Assembly: GCF_000003815.2 (NCBI RefSeq)
Contig: NC_049984.1
Span: forward strand, 12,705,186-12,769,185
Length of the DNA: 64,000 bases
Source: Branchiostoma floridae
Taxonomy: Eukaryota > Chordata > Leptocardii > Amphioxiformes > Branchiostomatidae
Reading direction: 5' to 3'
A program made the translations under genes and the position numbers. Shown in pieces: positions 13,101 through 24,057 of the stretch. How positions within the stretch are numbered: the stretch's first letter is position 1; every line of letters begins with the position of its first letter. The notes under the pieces are model-generated. The model had not been told where the DNA came from. It worked only from the letters and a program-made list of their open reading frames with translations, and ran no database searches.

Positions 13101-15215
13101 TTGGAATCATCACTGGCTCTATTCAACAATTGTATATAGTTGATATATTTATCAAAACTTGTTATACTCAGTATTGATTTTGAAGACTTGAAGTTATGGA
13201 AGTACAATGTACATTAAATTTTGTACTTGTTTTAAATAAGATAGTAAACTTAGCTGTGCAGTCATTTGTTTGTTTGTTTGTGAATGTAAAAATTATGAAA
13301 TTTTGAAAGATTTGTACTTTTGTCTTATCTGCAGATGTAAAATTTGTAAATGCTAAAATAGCTATGGCAATTAGAGGTCAAGATATGCCAGAAACAGTGC
13401 TGCATTTGCTCCCCAGTTTCGTACAACGTCTAACTAAGTAATATTTTTCTCTATTCTTCCAGCATGCAAGATGTTCTGATCTCCCAGGTGCGGAGAATTG
13501 TGAGAGAAGAAGTTTCCACAGCGCTGAAGGAGCACCAGGCAGCCCTAGGGGAGAGCGTGGTACAGGCCATGAGATCCAGAAATGTCACACCAGTACCCAC
13601 ACCACAGGCAGACACACAGCAGTTACAGATGCAGATCATGGCACTGCTCAGGCAAGGCCAGTTTAACACTGCATTCCAGCAGGTAAGGGTACACATTTCT
13701 CACCAAAACAATATATGTATTAGCTCTGAGATCTTTTTCAAAAGATGAAACTCCTTCGGAAGTATCTTAGCTCTTTTTTTTTCATATAGGTTCTACTTGA
13801 TTCTGAGGTTCAATTTGGTATCACAATTTAAGATGGGCATTTTGGGTCATTATACCAACGTTTTACTTCTTGTTGATTTTTGCTCACATTGCAGTCACAT
13901 TCGTTGTTTGTCATTGTACAATTTTGATGGCATTACATAGAGTTTTCAAGCAGGCTCTGATAGAGACAGTTGCCAACAATAGTCTAAAACAGCCTCTGAA
14001 TTAACAAGACAGCTAAAGTTTGTACGATAATTCTTGCATCTGCTACAGGCCCTGACAGCCTCCGACCTGAGCCTGGTGATGTTTGTGTGCGAGGCCGTCA
14101 GCCCTGCCCAAGTCTTCAGCCAGAGTCCCTGTCCCCTCCAGCAGCCTGTCCTGCTGTCACTCATCCAGCAGCTGTCTGTGGACCTGACACACAACACAGA
14201 ACTCAAACACAGGTAATACTCTCTGTCCATCTGACACACAACACAGAACTCAAACACAGGTAAAACTGTCTGTCCACCTGACACACAACACAGAAGTCAG
14301 AACACAGGTAATACTGTCTGTCCACCTGACACACAACACAGAACTCAAACACAGGTAACACTGTCTGTCCACCTGACACACAACACAGAACTCAAACACA
14401 GGTAACACTGTCTGTCCCCTGACACACAACACAGAACTCAAACACAGGTAACACTGTCTGTCCACCTGACACACAACACAGAAGTCAGAACACAGGTAAT
14501 ACTGTCTGTCCACCTGACACACAACACAGAACTCAAACACAGGTAACACTGTCTGTCCACCTGACACACAACACAGAACTCAGAACACAGGTAATACTGT
14601 CTGTCCACCTGACACACAACACAGAACTCAGAACACAGGTAATACTGTCTGTCCACCTGACACACAACACAGAACTCAGGTAATACTGTCTGTCCATCTG
14701 ACACACAACACAGAACTCAAACACAGGTAATACTGTCTGTCCACCTGACACAGAACTCAAACACAGGTAATACTGTCTGTCCACCTGACACACAACACAG
14801 AACTCAAACACAGGTAATACTGTCTGTGTAGTATTGCTGTTACCTCTGATAGGGGTACTGTTTTTGGTTGTTTATATGTTTCCACACATAAGTCAAGATT
14901 CTTTTGATGTATTTTTTATGAATTTTGGCGTGTAGTTTTTGAGGTCCCTAAGAAATATTGCAATTTCTAGCCTCCTTGCAGTATTTTTTGTTCTATGAAG
15001 ATATCTGACATCTTGTATGTTATTTTCTTCGCAGGTACCTTGAAGAGTCAGTGATGAACCTTGACCTGACCCACCCTGTCACATGTGACCATGCCGCCGT
15101 CGTCCTCAGTGCACTGTGCAAGAAGCTTAATCTATTCATCCAGTCAGAGCCCAACCATAAAATGATTAAGAACATGCGCATGTTAAACATGGCTGCTCAG
15201 TCTCTCATGAAGTAG
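4174..15215 (+). CDS. EDC4: Enhancer of mRNA-decapping protein 4 (Ge-1/Hedls), C-terminal 956 codons, 5' part outside window
   Basis: EDC4 is the P-body scaffold that links DCP1/DCP2 decapping to mRNA decay. Sixteen exons join with consistent phases: 4174-4348, 4770-4836, 6730-6827, 7353-7568, 7918-8109, 8615-8931, 9126-9367, 9847-10015, 10682-10886, 11192-11347, 11823-11938, 12246-12411, 12869-13055, 13463-13682, 14049-14212, 15035-15215 (TAG). The first exon begins VLYVLQVYQNADDG, the segment that follows the WD40 propeller in vertebrate EDC4. Next come a short LLKLFCVHTK strand, a long Ser/Pro/Glu-rich linker with the conserved SPDLISS and WPRAPDIT motifs, a Gln-rich coiled coil (10682-13055), and the conserved C-terminal helical domain (ALTASDLSLVMFVCEAV, PVLLSLIQQL) used for partner binding and P-body targeting. 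The match with vertebrate EDC4 is nearly collinear. N-terminal exons are missing because the window starts inside the gene. The exact acceptor of the 11192 exon is ambiguous (see findings). Confidence 0.95.
7705..7800. repeat. GTAAGGCC-family MITE fragment in EDC4 intron
   Basis: TAAGGCCATGTTGATTTGAT, then a GATTCTGGAAACCC segment, matches the reverse complement of the right arm of the element at 24551-24729. It is a single arm only, about 120 bp before the exon at 7918. Confidence 0.5.
8862..8921 (+). repeat. 30-bp in-frame tandem duplication in EDC4 exon
   Basis: Two near-identical 30-bp units (8862-8891 and 8892-8921) encode a doubled GAEGMSPRGR decapeptide in the Ser/Pro-rich linker. Because the unit is a multiple of three, the frame is kept. 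Confidence 0.85.
14181..14826 (+). repeat. 47-48-bp minisatellite built from an EDC4 exon end and its splice donor
   Basis: The unit is roughly CACCTGACACACAACACAGA, then ACTCAAACACAGGTAATACT, then GTCTGTC. The first unit is the real 3' end of the exon ending at 14212, with donor GT at 14213. Thirteen more AGGTAA donor-like sites follow at about 14258, 14305, 14353, 14399, 14447, 14494, 14541, 14588, 14637, 14678, 14725, 14764 and 14811. Some units are shortened, and positions 4-5 of the donor vary (GTAATA, GTAACA, GTAAAA). Confidence 0.95.
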
Positions 15216-15951
15216 CAGCAACTAATCATCACCAGTCAGACATATGCCTAAAATTACTTCAGCCAACCAGATCCTCCCAAACAGCTCGAATTAGCCAATT
15301 AGATTCAGTCATAGAAAAAGCAAGGTTCTCACATTGTCATCCATTCAGGCAGCTTGTAACAAAGAGATGATGGGATGCACCTTGTTTAGCAGATGATACA
15401 AAGATAGACCAAAAATCCTCCAAAATGTATATTGTCCTTATTGTGTTCAGTGAACAGCAAAAGGTTGATACCTGATGGTTGTTGGGTGTGATGTCTGATG
15501 GATACTTGTATTTTATCAGATGAACATTCTAGTGTGGAAATATTGTTTGTGTTCAACATGGCATATCAACCATATACCTGTTATCTTGCAATAGTGAAAC
15601 ATCCAAAGAGCAATTCAAGAACATATGTGGTACATGCACTTTGCTGTCATAGCTTCATTTGCTATGTCAAGTCTACTGTTTTACTGTATCATTAGCCTTG
15701 TTGCATTGACATACACAATGCATTGTGGATAAAATGTCAAAAATGAAAGACAAACAAAAAACATGTATGAAGCTTGGTCTAGACCTTCACCTTTGACATA
15801 TTACCCACAGTGCAGTTCAGTGCACCTGTGCATGTGCAGTTCAAATCATGAATGCCCTTATAACAGCCAGCAATCATGTTGAAGGAGATTACTCTGTTGT
15901 TCACCTTAATTACATTTCCTCATACATCCCCCGTTCATTAAGGACTTAAAG

Positions 15952-15957
15952 AATAAA
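15952..15957 (+). terminator. Candidate EDC4 polyadenylation signal
   Basis: AATAAA lies about 740 bp after the EDC4 stop with a GT-containing stretch soon after. A second candidate is at 16370-16375. Choice between them cannot be made from sequence alone. Confidence 0.4.
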
Positions 15958-18709
15958 GATCTTCTATCACAGAAGTGTGAGAAAGAAACCAGGGATATTC
16001 CCAAAACTGATAAAAGTTTTTTTTTCTTTTTTAAATAGAGACACACCAAGAGTCTCATCATAGACATGCAAAATGAGCTGAAGTTCATAAAAGATCTGTA
16101 AAGGGAAGACATAACTGCTATATATGAGTACATTTTTGGTTCAAATTCCACAACAACATTTTGTTTTGTTCCAAATTGTAGAATGTTCTTGCAAATATGC
16201 AGTTTAAATCTTCAGGCGTTTCTTTTGAAGAAGGTTTAAAATCAAGCTACATTGTATTTATATGGTTGTGTCTACCTTTGTTGTTTATCATGAACAGTAC
16301 TACCATCACAACAGAAGTACCTGTACCTATGGGATTGGGCTAGCAACAACTTTGTATCATGTTTCTCAGAATAAACTTTGGAAAATACTGATTGACTTGT
16401 CATGTGTATTTTCTTCATCTGGATTGACTTGGGCATGTATATGTATACTTTACAAAATTTACTAGCCAAGTCACCAATAGTGTTAAGGTGTGGAGCTTTC
16501 ATGATGTATCAATGTCCTTGGTCTTTCCAGACAAAACAACTCAATAGTACAGTCACAGCATTCAGATTATCAGCACTTAATGAGGAAATACTATTTATTT
16601 ACCATAAGTAAATGATGGCAATTTCATACAAAGTAATATTAGACATAAATCACACAAATCAGGGCCTCATTTGCATAATTTATCAGGAAATGCCACAATG
16701 GCCAACTTTCGCTAACATATCACTCATACTTCAAACAACTTGTGTTAAACCCATGCATATCTGTGTTTTCCTTTTCGTCTTGTAGGCGGTGGAATAGAAT
16801 AAATCGTGAATCAGTAGAAAGAGGTGTAGAGCTTTAAAAAAAGGTCTAAAAATGACCTGAAAACACAAGCCTGGTCAATCAATCTGCTTGGTTTTGTCCT
16901 TCACTGTGGTTTCATGTAAGGACATGTACAAAAGACTATTTATTTATTCATGCTTGAATATAGACTGATGTAAGACCCAGTCTGTGTTACAGGCTGATGT
17001 AAGACACGTCCTGTGTTGCCCACCAGTGGAAGATTACCCACCTGTGTCACCATTCCCTGAGACATGGCCACAGTAGTGGGGCACCACACAGGTGGTACAG
17101 CCATGCTTCATGCCCGCCTGTCTATTTGTGAACATCGCTTTTCTGTCTCTAAATTGTCTGTAGGAGGCTAGCACCTAATATTTATCACCTCAGCCAGATA
17201 ATCATTCAACTCATCACTGTGCATAAAGATATAACAAGCACATAAAAATAGCAGATGTTGATGTTGTGTAACCAGATGCTCCTGCCTAAGGTTTTGTTTT
17301 GGAAATGATAACCTTCAATTCAGCCAAGGTCACTGATGTTGGATTGTGCACTTCAATGATATTTTGACTTTTCCCCCCAAGCCTTACTAGCTATGGGTTA
17401 TGTTGTAGTAATAAATGCACACACACACACAGAGGCTTTTGTATTATGAAGCATGATTGAGATACCTACCTACCTACCAAGTCCCTTGACCTCCTGGTCG
17501 TTGGGGGGACAAGGTAGACAAAAAGATGGAGATACACTGAACCCCAAATTCACCCTTTGGAGTCAAACCCATCCCAGGTGGGCCCCTTCCACTACATACA
17601 CACCCCCTACCTGCCCCCATTCATCCCCCATCACCAGTGATCCTTATAGAAGGGGAATCCCCCATGCTCAGCCAGCCATCATGTAATCTTAAGGTGAGGT
17701 TGCATCATCTCCAGTAAAACCAAACGCAACAGGTAACTCCCATGAGAGTGACTCATGAGTATTTCGGGGGATGACCTGCTCACAAGCCAACAAGAACCAA
17801 CATGCTTGCTCACGAATTTTCCACCTTATTTGAAAGGCCATCATGCTTTCTTCCCATAATAAATTCAAGATTCAATCTATTCTGTTATCAGAGAGCCAAC
17901 CACTTGTCAGATTGCCTGCAGTACTTTGTATGATACCCACCCAAATAAATGACCTACAGCACACTTCACATGCTGGGAGCTTGATTTAGCTGCCCACATG
18001 CCCAACTTGGCCGTTCCTATTTTAGACCTTCCCCTTATGTCCTTTATAGCTCCCCACAGCTGTTAGTTATCACAGTCCCTGGCCTTTAGACCCTGCCTGG
18101 AATGAACTGTGACCTCCCTCTACAGGGGCTAGAAGGGAGTAGAGCAAAGGTGAAGGTTTTAGAGAATTCTCCACTTTGGCACAGATATGTGTGTCAACTT
18201 TTTCTATGCCAACACTACACAGAACTAGGGGGCCCAAACATCACTTCACCCACCCCCCATGACATATTTATCAATCTTTAAGGGTAAAAAACTGATTTCT
18301 AGTGTATCTAATAACCAAAAATCATCAGTTACCAAGACACAAACACTACCTAAAATAACTACAAAGGATTTTTCATGAAACTTATTTTTCATGGATCATG
18401 TGGAGGTGTTGGCACAAAAACAGACAACTGCTTGCTGGCCACTTTTTGCTGACCTGATAATATGAAGGACTGAACTGAGCCTCTGGTTTGACAGAGGCTT
18501 TGCCAGGTCACACACCTTGACATGTGCACAAGATGAACCTTGTACCCACTCACAATGGTTTACTGGCAATGATTTATAAATGTGCAAACATGCAGTGACC
18601 TTTTTTTCCAAGTCAGCAACTCATGACTGAAGTACCCGAACATTGCCCTGAGTACCACAGGGCAGATTCGACCTCATCAAAATTCATTCACACAAACGGC
18701 ATTTTGTTG

Positions 18710-18880
18710 GCAAAGGACATCAAATGTTAAATCTGACATCTGAGTGATGAAAACCTAGAAGAATCAATTTCTGACACTTTTGTTACATCACTTCGGGCAA
18801 AATGTAAAAAAAAAAAGAATCATGACATTCTCAGGGCAGTAATTGGAAACCGAACATTAATTTTCCTAGGCGTTAGGGGC
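18710..18880 (+). repeat. Dispersed repeat, copy at 18.7 kb (partner at 28.6 kb)
   Basis: GTTGGCAA...GACATCTGAGTGATGAAAAC ... CTAGGCGTTAG occurs in the same order at 28595-28745 (GACATCTGAGTAATGAAAAC ... CTAGACGTTAG). The copies are diverged; boundaries and class are unknown. Confidence 0.5.
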
Positions 18881-18962
18881 ACTCTCTCTCAGTCACATGA
18901 ACAGACACACAAAAAGTACATGTACCACGTGAAGTCTGATTAGAACAATAAATACACCACAC

Positions 18963-18968
18963 TTTATT
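18963..18968 (-). terminator. Candidate polyadenylation signal of the C/EBP alpha-type gene
   Basis: TTTATT on the + strand reads AATAAA on the minus strand, about 390 bp past the stop codon at 19357-19359, a reasonable 3'UTR length. Confidence 0.4.
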
Positions 18969-19356
18969 CACAATTTGTCATAATCGCACATCAGACGATT
19001 TGTAATGAAGAAGATACTTAAAAACTACTTTGGATATAATATAGTTTTGATATTTGGCCCTAATGGCATATCTAGCATTTCTACAGCACACCTTACACTT
19101 CAGCACAAAAAAAGCATCTCCAGATTTCAAAGCAGAGCCTTTGAATATGCTGGATTGTCTTATAAAACGTTTACATGTCACACAAGTAATTTGCTCATTG
19201 AACTGAGCATATGAAGTATATAGTAGTCTATATAGGTGAGTCCGATCTGGTACTTTTAAGCGAGAGTGTTTTTGCATGGATGAATGACAGGACTGCATGC
19301 GGCCACAGGCCCTGCTGCGTAGGATGTCACATGGCCGGCAGGTTTGGCGCGAAGCT

Positions 19357-21519
19357 TCAATTACGGCTGGCCTTGCCCCCGCGGGCTGCACTGACATTGG
19401 TGAAAAGGGACTTAAGGGTGTCGAGCTCCTTGGTCAGAAGTTCCACCCGCTTCTGGAGCTTCTCGTTCTCCTGTTGAAGTTCTTGGACCTGCAGGGAATG
19501 ACAAAAGGAACTGTTAGCTAAGAGCCCACCTCTCATCCGCAGTCTTAGATCTACTAAAGGTTGCAGTGTATCAATTCACGCTTACTTTCAACATCATCTC
19601 CTACTTCCAATGTCAACACATGAAACAAAATACTTCAATGTCCATCAATGTACAGTTATCACTTAATTCAGAGACTGACATGCATACACTTTTATGAAAG
19701 GAACAATGGATGATAATCTGATAGTTAGAGATACACACCTTCTGCTGAGTTTCCAGATTGCGCTGCTTGGCCTTCTCGCGGGACTTCCTGACCGCAACGT
19801 TGTTGCGCTGGCGGCGTGTGGTGTACTCCTCAGTCCCCTTCTGCAGGGCCCGGCGTCCACCACGAGATGACTGTGCCTTTCCTGGTGCTGAGGGAGGTAA
19901 AGTGGACAGGTTAGATAGTCCAATGAACAAAGTTGTGAAAAAAGGACAGATAATAAGACATATGATCTATATACTATGGAATCCCTTTTCACGTTATGAT
20001 GGAGATAATGCTACATGATGTATTGTCATTTTGGCATCTATAAGAAGCATGCTTGACTTTCAGGCTCTTTGACTTGTCATGTGTGTCCCAGCTTCCTCCT
20101 CACCCCATGACCTCTTACTACTGATGTTGGCACAAAGGGGCGTGTTAGGGGAGGGGGTCCCACCATCCACCGGCTTTCCCAGAACACTAGAGTTCTACTC
20201 TTGGACACAATTTCATCCCCGCCTTTAGGATTGACATTTTACAACAAGTCTGTATCTAGAAGATCTCTACTCGAAATCTAAAATACAGTATTTTAACTGA
20301 GAAAGAGCAGAAATTATAATTTTTTTAACGTCACATGAAGTCTGCCCTGGGTACAAAGGGTACGTGCCCGGCATGGGAACTATCACCACGTGGCGCAGTC
20401 CGGCGTCCTACTCGATTTTATCAACCAAATGTTAAAATTCACGTTAAGAATGTATACATCAATTCTGAAACATGTTCCTACCTGGCCTATTCTCCGATGG
20501 TGATCCGATGTCACTACTTGGCGAGGCGTGGGAACTTGCCGAGTAGTCCTCCTGGAGGTAGACGGGCTCTTGCTTCACCGGCACCGAGGCGATGTCCGGG
20601 GAGGCTGCGGTGGTGGTAGTGGGGGTGTTTGTGGCCGGGGCTTGCGTCGACTCGGACGTGAGCTGCGGCATGTAGATGTCGTCTAGTGCGTCAAATGGAT
20701 CAGGCAAGGCCGGAGGTGCTGCTACGGTTGGGGTGGCTCCGCTGTCCGAAGACTTGGAGAACTTGTCTTTGTCCAGATCGCTCTTGGAGAGGCCCAGCTC
20801 AGCCAGGAGGTCCTCACCACCCGAGTCCAAGTGCCACCGCTTTGCACTTTCCTGGAGGGAAAAGGAGAAGTGATACTTAATTAAGGGAAATAAAAATAGA
20901 CGATTCTTGTACTGTCTTCTTTAAAAGCTCTATTTTTGTAAAGTTCTGTAGAAAAGAGGCTAGCGAATTTGTACCATATGCACAAAGGATCCACGAAGGA
21001 CACGTTACTTATGTAGATCACGCAGGGTGAGAAAGGTGAAAATTCATGAGACACAATATTTCTGTGACATACCTGAATGTAAACACTTAAATCCACGGAG
21101 TCCTCGCCGTCACAAAGTGTGCTGAGGTCCGGGAAACTCTGCTCGCGCTCGAAAGTGAATACCGTTTTCTGTTTGCCGGTGGATTCCAGTTCATAGAAGT
21201 TCGCGGGAGACGAGACCGGAGTCGGGTCCATCTCTGCGCGGTGACATGACTGATCCTGGCCGAATGAGAAGTCGTGGAAAGCCGTGGTTTCTGTTGGGAA
21301 CGTAATAAAACCTTCTCGGGAATGTATGTTGTCGGCGGGATCGTATTGTCCGGCCGAGTGTCCGAAATTGTCACTGATTCTGCGAGTATAGCCTGGAAGA
21401 GCTGTTAGTTCGGTCATCAACGTACCGGTGATTTCGCAACAAGAATGTAACCGGGTGACGACGGCTCGATTTGTAGCAACGTCACAGGTTGCATTACTTA
21501 ATTGGTCCTTCATACCCAT
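19357..21519 (-). CDS. CEBPA: C/EBP alpha/beta-type bZIP transcription factor, complete, four exons, 365 aa
   Basis: This is a nuclear DNA-binding activator that dimerises through a leucine zipper. Exons (minus): 21519-21073, 20851-20482, 19887-19739, 19488-19357; phases 0, 1 and 0 all fit. The start is the first ATG after an in-frame TAG; a second Met is two codons later. Residues 141-149 (DSVDLSVYI) match the conserved C/EBP transactivation motif DLSAYI. Exon 2 has VPVKQEPVY, a likely SUMO site (VKxE) as in vertebrate C/EBPs. The bZIP is residues about 292-356: [20 protein letters not shown] as basic region, then [16 protein letters not shown] and a heptad zipper. One intron splits the bZIP exactly at K|V, at the start of the zipper. 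The symbol marks the class: one gene like this may be pro-orthologous to vertebrate CEBPA, B, D and E. Vertebrate CEBPA/B/D are intronless, so the three introns are notable. It lies head to head with the C/EBP gamma gene. Confidence 0.93.
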
Positions 21520-21598
21520 CCGCTAATCTTAATTCCTGAATGCTCGGTGCCTACGGCAGGAAATCCATATCAAATAATAATTTTTAAACGCATTGACA

Positions 21599-21606
21599 TT
21601 TTTATA
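21599..21606 (-). promoter_or_regulatory. TATA box of the C/EBP alpha-type gene
   Basis: The minus strand reads CTATAAAAATG here, about 80 bp upstream of the ATG at 21519. That would place transcription start near 21570 and give a 5'UTR of roughly 50 nt. Confidence 0.55.
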
Positions 21607-21747
21607 GGTGTATGCTCGGAATAGTGTTACTTGTGTGTCGTAAACTTGAAGACAATTTTCGAACTTTATTGTGTAGCGGAAGAGTTTCCCATCATCAAGA
21701 AAGTGATGCATTTGTAACATCCGGGACCTTTCGTCTAAAAATAATCC

Positions 21748-21755
21748 TTACGTCA
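21748..21755 (+). promoter_or_regulatory. TTACGTCA: CRE/C-EBP-ATF-like element
   Basis: TTACGTCA is a CRE variant bound by CREB/ATF factors and by C/EBP-ATF heterodimers. It sits between the two C/EBP genes, about 145 bp upstream of the minus-strand TATA box, suggesting auto- or cross-regulation. An 8-mer can occur by chance. Confidence 0.4.
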
Positions 21756-22084
21756 TGCTGCCGAGCTGTGATTGGCTGAATGGGGTGCGGCAATGACCCG
21801 GATGTACTGAAGCTCGGCAACTCTCTGGAAACCCTTTTTCTCCTGGAAAAAAATGAGACTTTCCTGCTACCAGTTCAAAAGAGAAAATAACTGCATATGA
21901 TGTAGTTTTCCGACAGGTTTTTCCTTTGTGCAGTTTACGACGTAGAATTGTGAAAGGCGCGAAAAATGTTGACCAATCAGCTTGTAGATTGCATAAGCAA
22001 ACGAGTGATGATGCAATGACATACTATACAGCCTCTGATTGGCCATCATGGAAGGCATGCGTCCTGCAGAAGGAGTTGTTTTGA

Positions 22085-23460
22085 GCATGGCTCTGGTACT
22101 GGTGAGGTTGTAGCTTGTCTAGGACGATTTTCTCCGATTACACGCTGTGTTCTTGGATAATTTTACTACGACAGTATACTTCGATAACTAGAGAACATCT
22201 GGGGGCGTTTTGGCACGTGAAAGCTACGCGAGGACGCTCTTCTACGGGCCCAGAAAAAAGGTAAGCTCGCCACCCACGCCCGCCCTGCCCCCCTGTGTGT
22301 AAACACGTTGGCGGGATCGGTTGTAACACCGCATGTGCAAACTGTACTGAAATGTGTTTCTTTCCTAGTTTTCTCAATATAATGCTAAAATTTCCGTTAT
22401 GTCAATAACTAATAAAGACAGATAACTAAAACATACTATGAAATTATTATTTTACTCCGTCACATCGATATTTCGTCACCGAAATTTGAAAGTTGTCTCT
22501 TGTAGAAATTTAAATTTGCAATGGGCCCCGCCTTTAATGCATTGCTGACCCTAGCTAGGGTGAATGGGGCAGGCGATGGGGTATGTGTGTTTCTGGGCTT
22601 CCATTTCTAATTTGGACGTGACTTGTGGGTCTGTATACCATCAGAACCACTCGTAGCTTTAATCAAGAACCACATGGCATTACTGATGTCATCAGAAATG
22701 TGGTTTTTAACCAACTAAACATGACCGAAGATTTACACGATTCGACATTTCAGCGTGCGTGACATGCTCCCTTACCTGACGTTTTTACAGCAGAAAATCC
22801 GTTAAAATGATCCAATTGAATGCCTGCACGGGATTACCATTTCAGATGATAATATTTATGAAAAACTTTCGTACAACATGGATTGAAGTTAGCCCTTTTA
22901 GCGGGGAATTTGAAATAAATGGTTGGCCATGCCCTGCTGTTTGTTTACAGAAAACTGGAATGATGTAACGCCTACTACTAGCACTGTGTAGTAGGGCGGG
23001 TGTCAGGTGTCAGCGGGGCGCACGTGGTTATATGCCAGTAACCATTCTGATTGTTTTCCGTGACCAAACGGACCTAGATATTATACTAAGGGCAAAACAT
23101 GTACAGGGCACCACATAATTTAAGTCCGTGTGGTTAAAAAAAATCAAACATTTCTCTTTTGTGTTTTTTACAATTTCCACAATATCCTCACCTGAATCTT
23201 CATTTTTTGTCGCTGACTTTTGATTACTCTTGAAAATAAAATTGCGTATATTATAAACAATTTCTAAGCTGATTTCGATGGGATAGGTTCACGTAATGGT
23301 ATTGTAGTGTCGTCTTTTTCATGTTTTTGACATTTTTCTTTTGTTTGTGTTTTTCAGGTCGACATCAACTTTGGTGTTTGATTTCTGTTGTGTTGAAGGA
23401 CGAAGTGCTGAACATCTCTGATCTGTCTGTCTCAAGTGCCAGAGTACCTGTCCCAGCTTC
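22085..23460 (+). other. CEBPG: 5'UTR of the C/EBP gamma gene with one intron
   Basis: A good donor (AAAAAAG|GTAAGC, GT at 22261) and acceptor (TTTTTCAG| ending at 23357) bracket a 1,097-bp intron. The second exon (from 23358) has no ATG before 23461. A non-coding first exon followed by a single coding exon is also how vertebrate CEBPG is built. The 5' end (about 22.09-22.15 kb) is a guess. Confidence 0.5.
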
Positions 23461-24057
23461 ATGGCGGATATTGATGTTAAAAGTGAGCCTACTGACTCCA
23501 GTGACAGTAGCCCAGGGTCGCCCCCTGTCCTTAGCCCAGGCACCTCATCTGGTGGGAGAAGGGGCGGCGGAAAGGCATCCAAGAAGTACCTGCATGACAA
23601 AAATAGTGATGAGTACCGCAAGCGACGGGAGCGCAACAACTTGGCGGTGAAGAAGAGCCGTGACAAGAGTCGCCAGAAAACCCAGGAGACTCTCCGTCGC
23701 GTGCAGGAGCTGAAGGAAGAAAATGAGCGCCTGGAGCTCAAGATCAAAATCCTGTCCAAGGAACTTAGCGTACTGAAGGATCTCTTCCTGTCGCACGCTG
23801 GCAGCTTACCGGGGGAGGACGCCCCATGCCTTCTGGGGGGAGTTACTGCAGCACCCCTCCCCATGTCCACTCCTGCTGAGGAAACCAAAAGTTCGTCCAC
23901 TGCGACTTCCACCTCCAACATTTCTCTTTCAAATGGGACTATCAATGCCACAGTACGAGAAGTAGCAGGTATACTTCAGGGTCTAGCTGTGCCAGTTAGG
24001 GCGAATAACCAGGCTGTTCTGAATGACCATGAGTATGCAACCACTGTGAAGTCATAG
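23461..24057 (+). CDS. CEBPG: C/EBP gamma bZIP transcription factor, complete, 198 aa
   Basis: C/EBP gamma is a nuclear bZIP protein that heterodimerises with other C/EBPs and with ATF4; it lacks a strong activation domain. The coding region is one exon. After a short Ser/Pro/Gly-rich N-terminus, residues 47-110 carry DKNSDEYRKRRERNNLAVKK then SRDKSRQKTQETL and the zipper VQELKEENERLELKIKIL with KELSVLKDLFL. The NSDEYR...RRERNN, VQELKEENERLE and KELSVLKDLFL blocks are diagnostic of the gamma type. VKSEP (residues 6-10) is a possible SUMO site. At 198 aa it is longer than human CEBPG (150 aa), mainly in a Ser/Thr-rich C-terminal tail. It is divergent from the C/EBP alpha-type gene, as in human. 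Confidence 0.95.
   Translation: MADIDVKSEPTDSSDSSPGSPPVLSPGTSSGGRRGGGKASKKYLHDKNSDEYRKRRERNNLAVKKSRDKSRQKTQETLRRVQELKEENERLELKIKILSKELSVLKDLFLSHAGSLPGEDAPCLLGGVTAAPLPMSTPAEETKSSSTATSTSNISLSNGTINATVREVAGILQGLAVPVRANNQAVLNDHEYATTVKS

Larger units (their letters stand above)
15216..18962. other. EDC4 3'UTR and convergent intergenic region
   Basis: No coding exon was recognised. The stretch between EDC4 and the C/EBP gene coming from the other strand contains a short (CA)n run near 17418-17432, a CTAC run near 17463-17478, and at about 18710-18880 a segment similar to 28595-28745. Confidence 0.6.
21520..22200. promoter_or_regulatory. Shared divergent promoter of the two C/EBP genes
   Basis: This interval separates the minus-strand C/EBP start codon from the 5'UTR exon of C/EBP gamma. 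It holds a minus-strand TATA box (21599-21606), a TTACGTCA element (21748-21755) and three CCAAT boxes in both directions (21771-21775 inverted, 21973-21977 direct, 22038-22042 inverted). Clustered CCAAT boxes are typical of bidirectional promoters. Start sites are inferred, not observed. Confidence 0.55.

Noticed and set aside
14250-14811. Cys-rich minus-strand frames with repeated VLCVRWTDSITCV
   Set aside because: Translation of the EDC4 minisatellite; no start context and the repeat is explained by DNA duplication.
20881-21072. Continuation of the C/EBP exon 1 frame beyond VYIQ
   Set aside because: Lies past a good donor (CAG|GTATGT) and loses similarity; it is intron.
23319-23951. 210-codon minus-strand frame
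   Set aside because: Antisense shadow of the C/EBP gamma coding exon.
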